Part shown: positions 33,903 to 42,618 of the stretch, piece after piece | Position numbering within the stretch: position 1 is the first letter of the stretch | Layout of the letters: the number at the start of each line of letters is the position of its first letter | NCBI RefSeq assembly: GCF_004345365.1 | Contig: NZ_SLVF01000016.1 | Location: 62,001-126,000 of the forward strand | Direction of reading: 5' to 3' | DNA: 64,000 nt | Source of the DNA: Kribbella sp. VKM Ac-2568 | GTDB taxonomy: Bacteria; Actinomycetota; Actinomycetes; Propionibacteriales; Kribbellaceae | The notes under the pieces: generated by a model | The model's input: the letters and a program-made list of their open reading frames with translations, nothing else | Told to the model about the DNA's origin: nothing | Database searches by the model: none | Position numbers and translations under genes: made by a program

Positions 33903-36475
33903 ATGCGGCCGGAGCTGGGATTGCTGGAGCGTGATCAGGCGATCGCGCAACTCCTCGCTGCCGCAGGGCAGGACGAGAGCTCGGTCGCGCTGATCACCGG
34001 CGAGGCCGGGATCGGCAAGACGAGCGTGGTCCGCGCCCTGCTCGACCAGCTCCCGCCGGGTGTCCGGACTTTCGCCGGAGCCTGCGACGACCTGCTGGCA
34101 CCACCGGCGCTCGCCCCGATCCGCGAGGCGTTCCGCGGATCGGGTAGTGCTGCCGCTGAGGCCTTGGCAAGTGGAGCGATGGATGCCGTCTTCGAAGCGG
34201 TCACGGCCGAGCTGACCGGATCGCAGTTGCAGTTGCTGGTGATCGAGGACGTCCACTGGGCCGACGACGTCACCATCGACGTACTGCGGTACCTGGTCCG
34301 CCGGCTCGACCGGATCGCGTGCTGCTCGTGCTCACCTACCGCCCGGACGCGGTCGACTCCCGGGCGTCCCTGCGGGCACTCCTGGGAGAGCTGCGCGGCG
34401 ACCGGATCATCCGCATCGAGCTCTCGCCGCTCTCACTCACAGCGGTGGCCGCCCTCGCGGCCGGGTCCACCCACAACGCGGAAGAGCTGCACTCGCTGAC
34501 GAAGGGCAATCCGTTCTACCTGACCGAGACACTCGCCGGGCCGTCCGGAGAAATCCCCGTCACCGTGGTGGACGCCGTACTCGCCCGCGTCGGCAGCCTG
34601 AGCGATCACTGCCTTCCACTGGTCGAGCAGCTGTCGGTGATCCCGTCGCAACTGCAGCTCGACTTCGCAGAACGCCTGCTGGGCAAGGACTTCGAGCAAT
34701 TGGCCGAGGCCGAGCAGCGCGGCGTACTGGTGTTGGAGAGTGGCGGCGTCGGCTTCCGCCACGAGATCGCGCGCCGCGCCACCGAGCAGCAGTTGCCCGA
34801 AATCCGCCGCCGGTCGCTCAACGCCACCGTCGTCAGTGCCCTCCTGCAAGAAGAACCACCAGACCTGTCGAGGTTGATCCATCACGCCGCCCAAGCACGC
34901 GACGTGGACACGCTGGTCGCGTACGCACCTCAAGCTGCCAGAGCGTCCTCCGCCGCCGGGTCCCACCAGGAGGCGGTCGCCACCTTCGAGGCCGTCACGC
35001 CGTACGCCGACCGGCTGCCGCCGGACGAACGGGCAGCCTTCCTCGACGACTACGCCTGGGAACTCCACATCGCGCACCGGCTGTCCGATGCGGTCCAGGT
35101 CGGCGAAGAGGCGATCAAGCTCCGCGAGCGGGCCGGTGAACCCGCTGCCCTCGCCGAAACCCTGCTCCGGGTGTCGCGCAGCCAGTACCTCTCCGGCGAC
35201 ACGAAGCACGCGATCACCGGGATCGAGCGGGCCGGCCGTCTCGCCGAGTCGGCGGACTCCAAGGATGTGCTCGCCTCCATCTCGGCGTACCGGGGAATGA
35301 CGGTCACGCAGGCCCGGCAAGGGCACGCGATCGAGGAGCTGCAACGGGCCCGGCAACTCGCGCTCGAGGTGGGACGCACGGATCTGGCCGCGCTCTGCCT
35401 CAACTACCTCGGCGTCACCTATTCGTACGTGGGGAACCCCGAAGGCCTGCGGCTGATCCACGAGAGCCTGGAGTCGGCGCTCGCTTCCGGGGACCACGAG
35501 TCGGCCGCTCGCGGATACACGAGTCTGGCCGCGGTGCTCTATCGGGAGGGCCGGTTCGCGGAGCTGGCCGACTGCCTCGACGCGGGTCTCGAGTTCACCC
35601 ACGAGCACGGCATCTGGTCGCACTCGTACGACCTCGAGGTCCACCAAGCCCAACTTGACCTGCGCCTCGGCCGGTGGGATGCCGCCGAGACGAGGTTGCG
35701 CCGGCTGGTGGCGTCGACCGGCGACCCGGGCATGTTCGCGGTCTACAGCAGGCCCGTCCTCGCCAGGCTGATGCTGCGTCAGGACGAATCGGCCGAGGCC
35801 GAGGACATGCTCGCCGCCTCCTGGAAGCGCGCCTGGGCGCAGGAATCCCTGATCGGGGTGCTTTACACCGGCGTGGGCGGCGCGGAGTGGACCTGGCTGA
35901 GCGGCCGCCGGGACGTCGCCGAACAGCTCCACAAGACGGCCACCGAGCAGCCGATTCCGGTCGGCCTGGGCTTCATCGTGGGCGAGTTCTACTACTACCT
36001 CTGGCGAGCCGGGCTTGAGATCGAGCCGTTCGAGGGATGCGCCGAGGTCTACGCCGCCGCGATGCGCGGTGACTGGGAACGTGCGGTCGCGCTAACCGAG
36101 GACCCTTACGAGCAAGCCCTTTTCAAGGCCGGCTCAGGTGACGTCGAGGCAACCACCCAGGCGATCTGGGCACTCGACGAGCTCGGCGCCAGACCCGCCG
36201 CGAGCCTGGCCCGCGCGGAGCTCGCCAAGCTCGGCGTTAAGCGTCTCCCCCGGCGACCCGCCGCCGCCACCCGGAGCAACCCGGCCGGCCTCACCGCTCG
36301 GCAGATCGACGTACTGCGCCTGCTGGCTGCCGGGCGGAGCAACAACGAGATCGCCGCGGAGCTCGTGCTGTCCGTCCGCACGGTGGATCACCACGTCTCG
36401 GCGATCCTGCTCAAGCTCGGCGTCCCCACTCGCCGCCAGGCTGCGTCGACGGCCGCATCACTTGGCCTCGTCTAG
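33903..36475 (+). pseudogene. LuxR-family AAA/STAND regulator interrupted by an apparent one-base frameshift
   Basis: The first part (from ATG 33903) encodes LLERDQAIAQLLAAAG, Walker A GEAGIGKT and Walker B LVIEDVHWADD, then leaves frame near 34318. The remaining homologous sequence continues in the -1 frame (LLVLTYRPDAVDSR, from 34319) through a long TPR-like region to a C-terminal LuxR HTH (LTARQIDVLRLLAAGRSNNEI). One added base (GCGTG to GCGGTG) near 34317 would restore an 857-residue protein like the two others here. No slippery heptamer is visible. It could be a true pseudogene, a strain variant or a sequencing error. Confidence 0.75.
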
Positions 36476-36493
36476 CCGCCACGGTTTGATCTA

Positions 36494-36526
36494 GTGCAGC
36501 ACCGCGCAAGTTCGTGGAGGGGTGTT
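36494..36526 (+). repeat. Left terminal inverted repeat of IS630-like element
   Basis: 33 bp, identical in inverse orientation to 37722-37754. Begins GTGCAGCACC and ends GGGTGTT. Confidence 0.9.
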
Positions 36527-36594
36527 GATGAAGTAGGTCCGGCAGTTGGCGGATGAGCGCGGTAGGTGGTGCATCGGGCTGGCTGGGCGGCCGT

Positions 36595-37389
36595 TCAGGC
36601 CAGAAGAGCACTGGCGAATGCGTCCCGATGGGCTGCCATCCATGCCTGGATGCGATCCCATCGCTCCCAGCCGCCGTGCTCGGCCAACGCCAGCGTGAAG
36701 GCCGTGTCACCGCTGGCCACGCGGGCAGCGACGAAGGAGCGGGCCACCTCGGTGGCCTGCTCGATGACATCCGGCAGGTCAACCCGGTCCTGCGGCGCCA
36801 GGCCGTAGCCGTCGGCGAGGACGCGCAGTCGCTTCATGGTGTCGAGCTGGTCGCGCCCCGACACGGCCGCCGATTCGGGGTCCAGCATCGGCACCCAGTA
36901 GCGGGCCGCCATCGCCACATCCCACACCGGTCGGCCCGGGGCTGCCAGGTCGAAGTCGATCACGGCAGCGGCACGGCCGTCGCGGAAGATCACGTTCTCC
37001 ACGCAGACGTCGTTGTGGCACAGCAGCGTGCCGCCCTGCGGATCGGCCAGATCCCAGGCCCAGCCGGCGGAGAGGTCGAGGGGGACGTCTGCGGACGCCT
37101 CATGCAGACGCCGCAGCAAAGCCCCCACGGAGCACAGGGCGGTCTCCGTCAGTGCCCACGCCGGATAGGGCGGCAGGGCGACATCGCCAGGGACGAAGGT
37201 GAGTTCCTCACGTCCCCTGGGAGAGATCCGTACCGGGGTGGGGGCGGCGTCGAACCCGTGGTCCGCCAGCGCTTTGAGATGAGCGTGGATCGCTCGGGCA
37301 TTGGGTGGTGCCGGGCGCTCCACCACCGCGCCGCGGCGCAGGACCGCGCCCGCGTTGGCCATGCCCCCGGTCAGTGCCTCGTCGTCCAC
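36595..37389 (-). CDS. Aminoglycoside-phosphotransferase-family kinase
   Basis: 264 residues. It has a reduced N-lobe and a Brenner-type catalytic loop LCHNDVCVENVIF (about 122-134; H-N-D plus Asn for ATP/Mg), with a metal-binding motif AAVIDFDLAAPG (about 140-151). The opening AVVERPAPPNARAIHAHL resembles phosphotransferases annotated as trifolitoxin-immunity-like. A small-molecule or antibiotic kinase is possible; the substrate is unknown. GTG at 37389 is the longest start; ATG at 37362 follows GGGGGC. It is the only intact gene inside the IS630-like element, hence possibly cargo. Confidence 0.83.
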   Translation of the reverse strand: MDDEALTGGMANAGAVLRRGAVVERPAPPNARAIHAHLKALADHGFDAAPTPVRISPRGREELTFVPGDVALPPYPAWALTETALCSVGALLRRLHEASADVPLDLSAGWAWDLADPQGGTLLCHNDVCVENVIFRDGRAAAVIDFDLAAPGRPVWDVAMAARYWVPMLDPESAAVSGRDQLDTMKRLRVLADGYGLAPQDRVDLPDVIEQATEVARSFVAARVASGDTAFTLALAEHGGWERWDRIQAWMAAHRDAFASALLA

Positions 37390-37610
37390 TGCTGAGCGTC
37401 CTCCGCCTCAAAGGGTCGTGCTATTAGCCGCACCGCCCGTTTCGCCGGGCACACAATTTGATCATGTGGATACGTCCTCGATCCTGCAGGTTCCCGACCC
37501 GACACGCCATGATCGTCTCTTTCGCCAGGGCGGGTGCAGGGGAGCGCCGGGGATGGGTGCGGCGGTCGTCGTGGAACTGGATGCGGTGGTGCGCGAGCGC
37601 CTGATAGGCC

Positions 37611-37713
37611 GGACGACCTCCTCGACAAGCTGGAGACGTACGTGATCAACCACAACACCACTGCGAAGCCGTATAGCTGGACCTACGACGGCACCCCGCC
37701 CAAAGCCGCCTGA
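37611..37713 (+). pseudogene. IS630-family transposase, C-terminal remnant
   Basis: The frame reads DDLLDKLETYVINHNTTAKP, then YSWTYDGTPPKAA and TGA. This ETYV.NHN..AKPY.WTYDGTP.KA ending is characteristic of IS630-type (Tc1/mariner-like DDE) transposases. No DDE residues or upstream domain are found between here and the phosphotransferase, so the gene is a stub. Confidence 0.75.
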
Positions 37714-37721
37714 TCAGCCCT

Positions 37722-37754
37722 AACACCCCTCCACGAACTTGCGCGGTGCTGCAC
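37722..37754 (-). repeat. Right terminal inverted repeat of IS630-like element
   Basis: 33 bp, a perfect inverse copy of 36494-36526. It ends seven bases before the YCII gene's stop. Confidence 0.9.
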
Positions 37755-37761
37755 CAGGCCT

Positions 37762-38130
37762 TCAGAAGTCGGCGCCGGCGGAGTACATCACCGCGCGGAT
37801 CTCCACCGCGAGTCCGTCGATCCTGGTGTCGGGCAGCAGGTCGGCGAGCTCGATCGCCCGCTCCTTGCTGTCCACGTCGATCAGGTAGTAGCCGCCCATG
37901 AACTCGTCCGCCGCCCGGAACGGCCCGTTCGACACCGCCGGTACGCCCCCGCGGCTGCGCAGTATCGTGCTCGTCGAGGGATCGGCGAGCGCCTGCGTGC
38001 TGATCATCTCCCCCGCCTCCGACGCCACCCGCTGGAACTCCTGATGCCCGGCGTGCACCGCCTTGCGCTGCTCCTCCGTGAGGCGCGCCAGCACAGCCGT
38101 GTTGACCTGCAGGATCAGCAGATACCTCAT
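37762..38130 (-). CDS. YCII-domain protein
   Basis: 122 residues. YCII-type ferredoxin-like fold: MRYLLILQVNTAVLARLTEEQ at the start, FQRVASEAGEMISTQAL, and FMGGYYLIDVDSKERAIELADLLPDT, with the conserved Gly-Gly-Tyr segment near residues 79-85. Members are thought to be oligomeric enzyme-like proteins of unknown reaction. ATG at 38130 follows GGAGGTGGG. It is divergent from the GNAT gene. The IS630-like element lies immediately downstream of its stop. Confidence 0.83.
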   Translation of the reverse strand: MRYLLILQVNTAVLARLTEEQRKAVHAGHQEFQRVASEAGEMISTQALADPSTSTILRSRGGVPAVSNGPFRAADEFMGGYYLIDVDSKERAIELADLLPDTRIDGLAVEIRAVMYSAGADF

Positions 38131-38233
38131 CGCCCACCTCCGCTTCGGCCGCTCACCGCGACCCTCACCAGAAGTACGAGACAGACCTGCTGTTCTTGAC
38201 ATCCACGACCGGCCGTCAGCCGATACTGGGTGG

Positions 38234-38758
38234 ATGATCTCGACGGACCGGCTCACGCTGCGCCGCTTCCAGCTCGGTGACGCGGACGCGTTCGCGGCGT
38301 ACCGCTCGGTGCCGGAGGTTGCGCGCTACCAGTCGTGGGACACACCCGTCAGCCTGGAGACAGCCCGTACGACGGTCGCACGGTACGCGGAAGGTGATCC
38401 CACGCAGGCCGGGTGGTTCCAGTACGCGATCGACCTCGGCGGAGTACTGATCGGGGACATCGGCCTCAAGCTGCACGACAACCTGGGGCAGGCAGACCTC
38501 GGCTACACCCTCGCGCCCGCGTACCAAGGCAAGGGCTACGCCACGGAGGCGGTGCGGGGACTCCTCGACCACCTCTTCCGCGAACGGAACCTGCACCGGG
38601 TGTCCGCGGAGTGCGACGCGCGCAACGAGTCCTCGGCTCGACTGCTGACCAGGCTCGGCTTCCGTCAGGAAGGTCTGCGGCTCGCCAACACGTGGTTCAA
38701 GGGCGAGTGGACCGACGACCTGCTCTTCGGCCTGCTCCGTTCCGACTGGATCAGCTGA
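38234..38758 (+). CDS. GNAT acetyltransferase, RimJ/RimL type
   Basis: 174 residues. It begins MISTDRLTLRRFQLGDADAFAAY. The acetyl-CoA loop is ADLGYTLAPAYQGKGYATEAVRGLLDHLF (about 97-125; Q/G-x-x-G-x-A) and DARNESSARLLTRLGFRQEG follows, the usual RimJ/L signature. It acetylates an amino group on a protein or small molecule. Its substrate is not predictable. Its end overlaps the convergent methyltransferase gene by eight bases. Confidence 0.87.
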   Translation: MISTDRLTLRRFQLGDADAFAAYRSVPEVARYQSWDTPVSLETARTTVARYAEGDPTQAGWFQYAIDLGGVLIGDIGLKLHDNLGQADLGYTLAPAYQGKGYATEAVRGLLDHLFRERNLHRVSAECDARNESSARLLTRLGFRQEGLRLANTWFKGEWTDDLLFGLLRSDWIS

Positions 38759-39518
38759 CTGCCCGGGCCGCCCACGCTCGCGCGGTCAGGTCGATCGAGC
38801 CGTCCGCCTCGGTCGGCAACCTGTCCCGGAGAACGTCCCGAACGGCAGCCTGCGCAGATTCGTCGAGCGTGCGCAGGTAGGCCGGGGCGACGCCTTGGCC
38901 ACCGAGGAAAGGCTTCCAGTAGTCGTCGAACGAGGCAAAGACCGTCGGTACGTCGATCGCCCGGGTGGTGACGTCCGCGAACCCGGCTTCGGTGAACAGG
39001 CCCTCCAGTCCCTCCGCGCTGCAGAAGGGGAACCTGAGTCCCTCGTCCTGCTCGCGATCCGCCGGCCGCAGGTCACCGACGACGTCCCAGAAGTACTTCA
39101 TCAACTGCATGCCGTCCGCGTAGTCCCAGACGTAGACCGCGACGGTCTTCCCGATGGACCGCAACTTGCGCAGCGCCTCGAGCCGATCCGGCAGGAAGTT
39201 GAGCACCAACCCCGACACGACCACGTCGAACGACTCGTCCGTCAGTTCCTCGGCCGGGCGGACCTCGAAGCGGGCTCGCTCGTCCTGCACGGTCTTGCGC
39301 GCGTAGTCGACGAACCCGGCCGAGCGATCCACGCCGAGCACCGCCGCCGGGGCCGCAGTACTGAGGATCGTGCTGGTCAGGGCACCGGTCCCGCACCCGA
39401 CGTCGAGCCAGGTCAGGCCCTCGGGCTGGTCGAGCCAGACCACGAACTCCTTCGCGACCAGGCGACTCCAGCGGCCGACGTACGACTCGTAGATCTCACC
39501 GCTCGACCATTCGTCCAT
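38751..39518 (-). CDS. Class I SAM-dependent methyltransferase
   Basis: 255 residues from ATG 39518 (GTG 39539 is possible). Motif I LTWLDVGCGTGALTSTIL (about 32-49), acidic SAM contact LGVDRSAGFVDYA (about 59-71), motif post-I SFDVVVSGLVLNF (about 98-110). The rest is a C-terminal cap. It is of the UbiE/ArsM-like general type, with no clear substrate. It lies next to the SDR gene at 39545 on the same strand and probably shares its transcript. Confidence 0.86.
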   Translation of the reverse strand: MDEWSSGEIYESYVGRWSRLVAKEFVVWLDQPEGLTWLDVGCGTGALTSTILSTAAPAAVLGVDRSAGFVDYARKTVQDERARFEVRPAEELTDESFDVVVSGLVLNFLPDRLEALRKLRSIGKTVAVYVWDYADGMQLMKYFWDVVGDLRPADREQDEGLRFPFCSAEGLEGLFTEAGFADVTTRAIDVPTVFASFDDYWKPFLGGQGVAPAYLRTLDESAQAAVRDVLRDRLPTEADGSIDLTARAWAARAVS

Positions 39519-39544
39519 CTCGGCAGGATAAGCCTGCACCGCCG

Positions 39545-40474
39545 TCAGCGGACCACCGTCGAGAGCGATACTCCGGTGAGCTTCTCAGCCACCGACCAGA
39601 GTCGCGCGTTGGTCTCCGCGTCGAGCGATCGCCGCGGGGCCTTGGCCAGCTTTGTGGGACCGACGAGACCGAGGCGCTGACCCGGTCCGTAGTACGCGCC
39701 GGCCTTGGCCTCTGGGCTGGTCGCCGCGAACAGCAGCGGCTCGGCGCCCTGCTCGACGCCCTGGGACGGCAGCGGGTTGAACCGGTCCACGAAGGAGTGC
39801 CACCACGGCAGCTTGTCGCGACCGAGACTCGCTCCGGCGGTCTGCAGGTTGGTCCTGGTGTAGCCCGGGTGCGCCGCCGTGCTCATCAGGTTCCACCCGC
39901 GCTCGGCCGCCACCGCAGCCAACTCGTGCGCGAACATCAGGTCCGCCAGCTTGGACTGCGCGTACGACGTGGTCGACCGGTAGCTCCGCTCCCACTGGAG
40001 ATCGTCGAAATGGATCCGCCCGAAGTTCGCCGTACCGCTGCTCATGCTGGCGACCCGCGGAGCCGGCGCGGCCAGCAGCAACGGGAGCAGCTGCAGCGTC
40101 AGCGCGAACGGGCCGAGGAAGTTGCTGCCGAACTGCAGCTCGAAGCCGTCGGTCGTGGCCATCCGGGTCGGCGGCGCCATCACGCCTGCGTTGTTCACCA
40201 GCAGGTCGATCGGTGTGCCGTCCGCGATCAGCCCGTCCGCGAACTCCCGCACGGAGGCAAGGTCCGCGAGATCGATCCGCCGTACTTCGAGCTGGGCGTT
40301 CGGGTACTGCGCGAGGATCTCGGCGCGGGCCGCTTCGCCCTTGGCGAGGGTGCGAACGGCCATCACCACGCGGGCCCCGGCGCCGGCCAGTCGCCGGACG
40401 GTCTCCTTGCCGGTGCCGCTGTTGGCGCCGGTGACGACGGCGTACTTGCCGGTCTGGTCCGGGACGACGTACAT
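39545..40474 (-). CDS. Short-chain dehydrogenase (retinol-dehydrogenase-like)
   Basis: 309 residues. TGANSGTGKETVRRLAGAG (15-33) for cofactor, NNAGVMAPP (about 93-101), Ser in SMSSGTAN (about 143-150), and Tyr/Lys in SYAQSKLADLMFA (about 169-181). The 309-residue length and the C-terminal helix match extended retinol/oxidoreductase-like SDRs. AGGAG precedes the ATG. It is divergent from a TetR gene with three operator-like repeats in the 98-bp gap and is the probable target of that repressor. Confidence 0.89.
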   Translation of the reverse strand: MYVVPDQTGKYAVVTGANSGTGKETVRRLAGAGARVVMAVRTLAKGEAARAEILAQYPNAQLEVRRIDLADLASVREFADGLIADGTPIDLLVNNAGVMAPPTRMATTDGFELQFGSNFLGPFALTLQLLPLLLAAPAPRVASMSSGTANFGRIHFDDLQWERSYRSTTSYAQSKLADLMFAHELAAVAAERGWNLMSTAAHPGYTRTNLQTAGASLGRDKLPWWHSFVDRFNPLPSQGVEQGAEPLLFAATSPEAKAGAYYGPGQRLGLVGPTKLAKAPRRSLDAETNARLWSVAEKLTGVSLSTVVR

Positions 40475-40492
40475 GGGGGCTCCTTCAGTAAA

Positions 40493-40561
40493 AGACTGGC
40501 GGTCTGTTATGAAGGGAAGTTATCAGACCGCCGGTCTGATGGCAACAGACCATCGGTCTGT
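40493..40561. promoter_or_regulatory. TetR operator cluster CAGACC-N3-GGTCTG
   Basis: The gap between the SDR and TetR starts contains CAGACCGCCGGTCTG (40524-40538, perfect arms) and ACAGACCATCGGTCTGT (40545-40561, perfect arms). A weaker copy GACTGGCGGTCTG lies near 40495. The two strong sites are 21-22 bp apart centre to centre, that is two DNA turns. Confidence 0.8.
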
Positions 40562-40572
40562 AGACTGTGACG

Positions 40573-41259
40573 ATGACGAGTTTCCAGCGCGCTCGCAGCG
40601 AGGAGCAGCGGGCCGTCCGGCGCGAGGCGATCCTCGAGACCGCGGCCGCGATGCTGGCCGAGATGCCGGTCGCGGAGCTGAGCCTGAACGAGCTGAGCCG
40701 GCGCGTGGGGTTGGCGAAGTCGAACGTGCTGAACTACTTCGAGTCGCGCGAGGCCGTCCTGCTGGAACTCCTCGACACACAGATGCGCGACTGGACCCGG
40801 CAACTCGAGGACGCGCTGGCAGTGCCGGCTGCGGGCGACTCGGTGGCTGGTGAGTCGATCGATGAGCGGGTGGATCGGCTGGCGGGGACTGTGGTGGCGA
40901 CCTTGGCGTCCAGGCCGATGTTCTGCGCGCTGGTGAGCGCACAGGCGTCCGTGCTGGAGCACAACATCTCGACCGACGTGGCGCTGCGGTTCAAGCGCGC
41001 CGCGGTCGCCGACTTTCGTGATCTGGTCCGGGTCCTGCTCGGCACCCTGCCCGAGCTGGGCGAGGCCGGCGCCGAGCGGTTCATCGCCGCCGCCAGCATG
41101 CTGACCGGAGCGATCTGGACCCACGCCAATCCAGCGCCGGCCATCCTCGCCGTCTACGACCAGGATCCCGAGCTGGCGGCGCTGCGGATGGAGTTCGCCG
41201 CCGATCTCCAGGAGGTCCTCGAGATCCATCTCCGGGGTCTCCTGGCCGGTCGGGCGTAG
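40573..41259 (+). CDS. TetR-family transcriptional regulator
   Basis: 228 residues. N-terminal HTH: ILETAAAMLAEMPVAELSLNELSRRVGLAKSNVLNYFESREAVLLELL (about 18-65). A C-terminal ligand-binding all-helical domain follows. ATG at 40573 was preferred to GTG at 40567. It probably represses the divergent SDR gene and itself through CAGACC-N3-GGTCTG sites. The ligand is unknown. A hairpin terminator follows at 41264-41296. Confidence 0.9.
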   Translation: MTSFQRARSEEQRAVRREAILETAAAMLAEMPVAELSLNELSRRVGLAKSNVLNYFESREAVLLELLDTQMRDWTRQLEDALAVPAAGDSVAGESIDERVDRLAGTVVATLASRPMFCALVSAQASVLEHNISTDVALRFKRAAVADFRDLVRVLLGTLPELGEAGAERFIAAASMLTGAIWTHANPAPAILAVYDQDPELAALRMEFAADLQEVLEIHLRGLLAGRA

Positions 41260-41263
41260 CAGC

Positions 41264-41296
41264 GGGCCGGCCCGGCGCAGAGCGCCGGACCGGCCC
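41264..41296. terminator. Bidirectional hairpin terminator
   Basis: GGGCCGGCCCGGCGC (41264-41278) pairs with 41282-41296 except one mismatch, with an AGA loop. It lies between the convergent TetR and acid-phosphatase genes. Confidence 0.8.
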
Positions 41297-41308
41297 AGGA
41301 ATTGTTGC

Positions 41309-42160
41309 TTACGGCAAGTAGTAGTTCGGGTTCGGGAGCTTGAAGGTGCGGTCGGCGAAGCCGCCCTTCAGGTCGCTGAACTGGTCGCCGAAGTTGGCCA
41401 CGATGTCGTAGCCGAGTGACTCGATGTGGGCGCGCGTCGCGGACTTGTAGTGGATCGTGGTGCAGGACCCGTTCGGGTCGTTGGCGCACGCCTTCTGCAG
41501 GTAGGCCGGGTAGTCGGCGACGGCCGGCTTGGTGAACAGGCCGTCCTCGCCGTTGCGCAGCCCGGTCGGCTTCGGGAAGCCCGCGTCGACGCCGACGCCG
41601 TCCGCGGTGAGGTTGCCGAGCGTCGCCTGCTCCTGGGCGGCGCCGCGGCCGGTCAGGAAGAAGATCGCGTACCCCTCGCGCTCGGCCGTCTTCACCAGGT
41701 CGACCATGCCCGGGACCGCAGGGAACCGCTGCTCGGTGACGAAGGTGCCGTTCGTCGTCGGGTTGAATGCCCAGTTGCTGAAGATCTCGTAGTTCCAGGT
41801 GGCCAGCGAGGTGTCGTCGACGTCCAGCAGGATCGCCTTGGTGCCGCGGGTGTGGTGACGACTGGTCAGCCAGCGCTTGCCGGACGCGGCCACCGAGGTC
41901 GCCTCCTTGGCGTAGTTGCTGGTCGCGCCGAAGGTGCCAGTGCCCAGCGGGTCGCCGTAGTAGTTGCGGAGCTGCTGGCGCAGGACGTCGATGTTGGTGA
42001 CCTGCTTCTCGGACCGCGGCGTCGACGTCTGGATCGCCGGCTGCTGGGAGGCGACCCCGGCGGAGTACGCGACGCCGCCGGCGACGGAGGCGACGGCCAG
42101 GGTGGCGACACCGGTGAGGAGCAGCCGGCGCGACGGCCGGCGCCAGGAACGGTTGAACAT
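41309..42160 (-). CDS. Secreted HAD-family acid phosphatase (class B-like)
   Basis: 283 residues. The signal peptide starts MFNRSWRRPSRRLLLTGVATLAVASVAGG, with a twin-Arg-like basic head and a hydrophobic core (about 12-32), then a Ser/Thr/Gln-rich linker. HAD motif I is ILLDVDDTSLATWNYE (about 108-123), motif II FFLTGRG (about 164-170), and DIVANFGDQFSDLKGG near 254. The family hydrolyses phosphate esters outside the membrane. No gene in the same direction is close enough to be co-transcribed. Confidence 0.86.
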   Translation of the reverse strand: MFNRSWRRPSRRLLLTGVATLAVASVAGGVAYSAGVASQQPAIQTSTPRSEKQVTNIDVLRQQLRNYYGDPLGTGTFGATSNYAKEATSVAASGKRWLTSRHHTRGTKAILLDVDDTSLATWNYEIFSNWAFNPTTNGTFVTEQRFPAVPGMVDLVKTAEREGYAIFFLTGRGAAQEQATLGNLTADGVGVDAGFPKPTGLRNGEDGLFTKPAVADYPAYLQKACANDPNGSCTTIHYKSATRAHIESLGYDIVANFGDQFSDLKGGFADRTFKLPNPNYYLP

Positions 42161-42268
42161 GATGACCCTCTTCCAAGGACGAAAGCTTGCAAAAGCAAAC
42201 TAACCCCGTCCTTGCCGACCGCTCCTCCCCCCGCACCCAAGTCCAGGGAAATCCTCCGGAGAGCGTCG

Positions 42269-42574
42269 TCAGCGCCGGTCTGACGGCTCCGCGGCGACCG
42301 CGACCAGGGCCTTGACCAGGTCGCCCACCTCCGGCGAGGCCAGTTCGTAGTGCACCGTCCGGCCGTCGCGCTGACTGGCGACGAGCCCGACGGACCGCAG
42401 TACGGCGAGGTGGTTGGAGACGTTCGGCTGGGTGGTTCCGGTGTGGTCCACCAACTGGCTCACCGTGGCCTCGCCGTCGGCCAGCGCCATCAGCAGCGAC
42501 AGCCTGACCTCGCAACTCAGCGCCCGGCCGACCTCGAGCATCAGCGGCGCTGGAACACCTTGACCTTGCATCAT
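42269..42574 (-). CDS. ArsR-family transcriptional repressor
   Basis: 101 residues. Winged HTH: CEVRLSLLMALADGEATVSQLVDHTGTTQPNVSNHLAVLRSVGLVASQRDGRTVHYELASPEVGDL, typical of the family. There is no Cys metal-binding box (C-x-C) in helix 3, so it is likely a non-metal sensor. It is divergent from an MFS exporter, separated by 61 bp with an inverted repeat, and probably represses that exporter. Adjacent in-frame start codons at 42574 and 42571 are both possible. Confidence 0.88.
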   Translation of the reverse strand: MMQGQGVPAPLMLEVGRALSCEVRLSLLMALADGEATVSQLVDHTGTTQPNVSNHLAVLRSVGLVASQRDGRTVHYELASPEVGDLVKALVAVAAEPSDRR

Positions 42575-42592
42575 CCGTCGATGATATCTTCT

Positions 42593-42618
42593 GACTCATC
42601 AGCCGTCACTGATGAGTC
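42593..42618. promoter_or_regulatory. ArsR operator candidate
   Basis: GACTCATCA (42593-42601) and TGATGAGTC (42610-42618) form perfect 9-bp arms, 8 bp apart, between the divergent ArsR and MFS genes and just before the MFS ribosome binding site. Confidence 0.7.

Larger units (their letters stand above)
36494..37754. mobile_element. IS630-like element with cargo phosphotransferase and degenerate transposase
   Basis: Perfect 33-bp inverted repeats (36494-36526 and 37722-37754; left arm begins GTGCAGCACC) bound 1261 bp. Inside are a phosphotransferase gene on the minus strand and, just before the right repeat, a frame on the plus strand ending in YSWTYDGTPPKAA, the usual C-terminus of IS630-family transposases. 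Only about 34 transposase residues remain. The left flank has TA and the right flank CA, consistent with a TA target site with one later change. The element sits between the broken LuxR gene (18 bp) and the YCII gene (7 bp). Confidence 0.78.

Noticed and set aside
34300..34330. Programmed -1 frameshift in the third LuxR gene
   Set aside because: No slippery heptamer and no evident downstream stem was seen. A deletion or read error is simpler.
37390..37610. Additional transposase sequence upstream of the C-terminal stub
   Set aside because: No DDE or HTH pattern was recognisable in any frame. Only the final 34 residues match.
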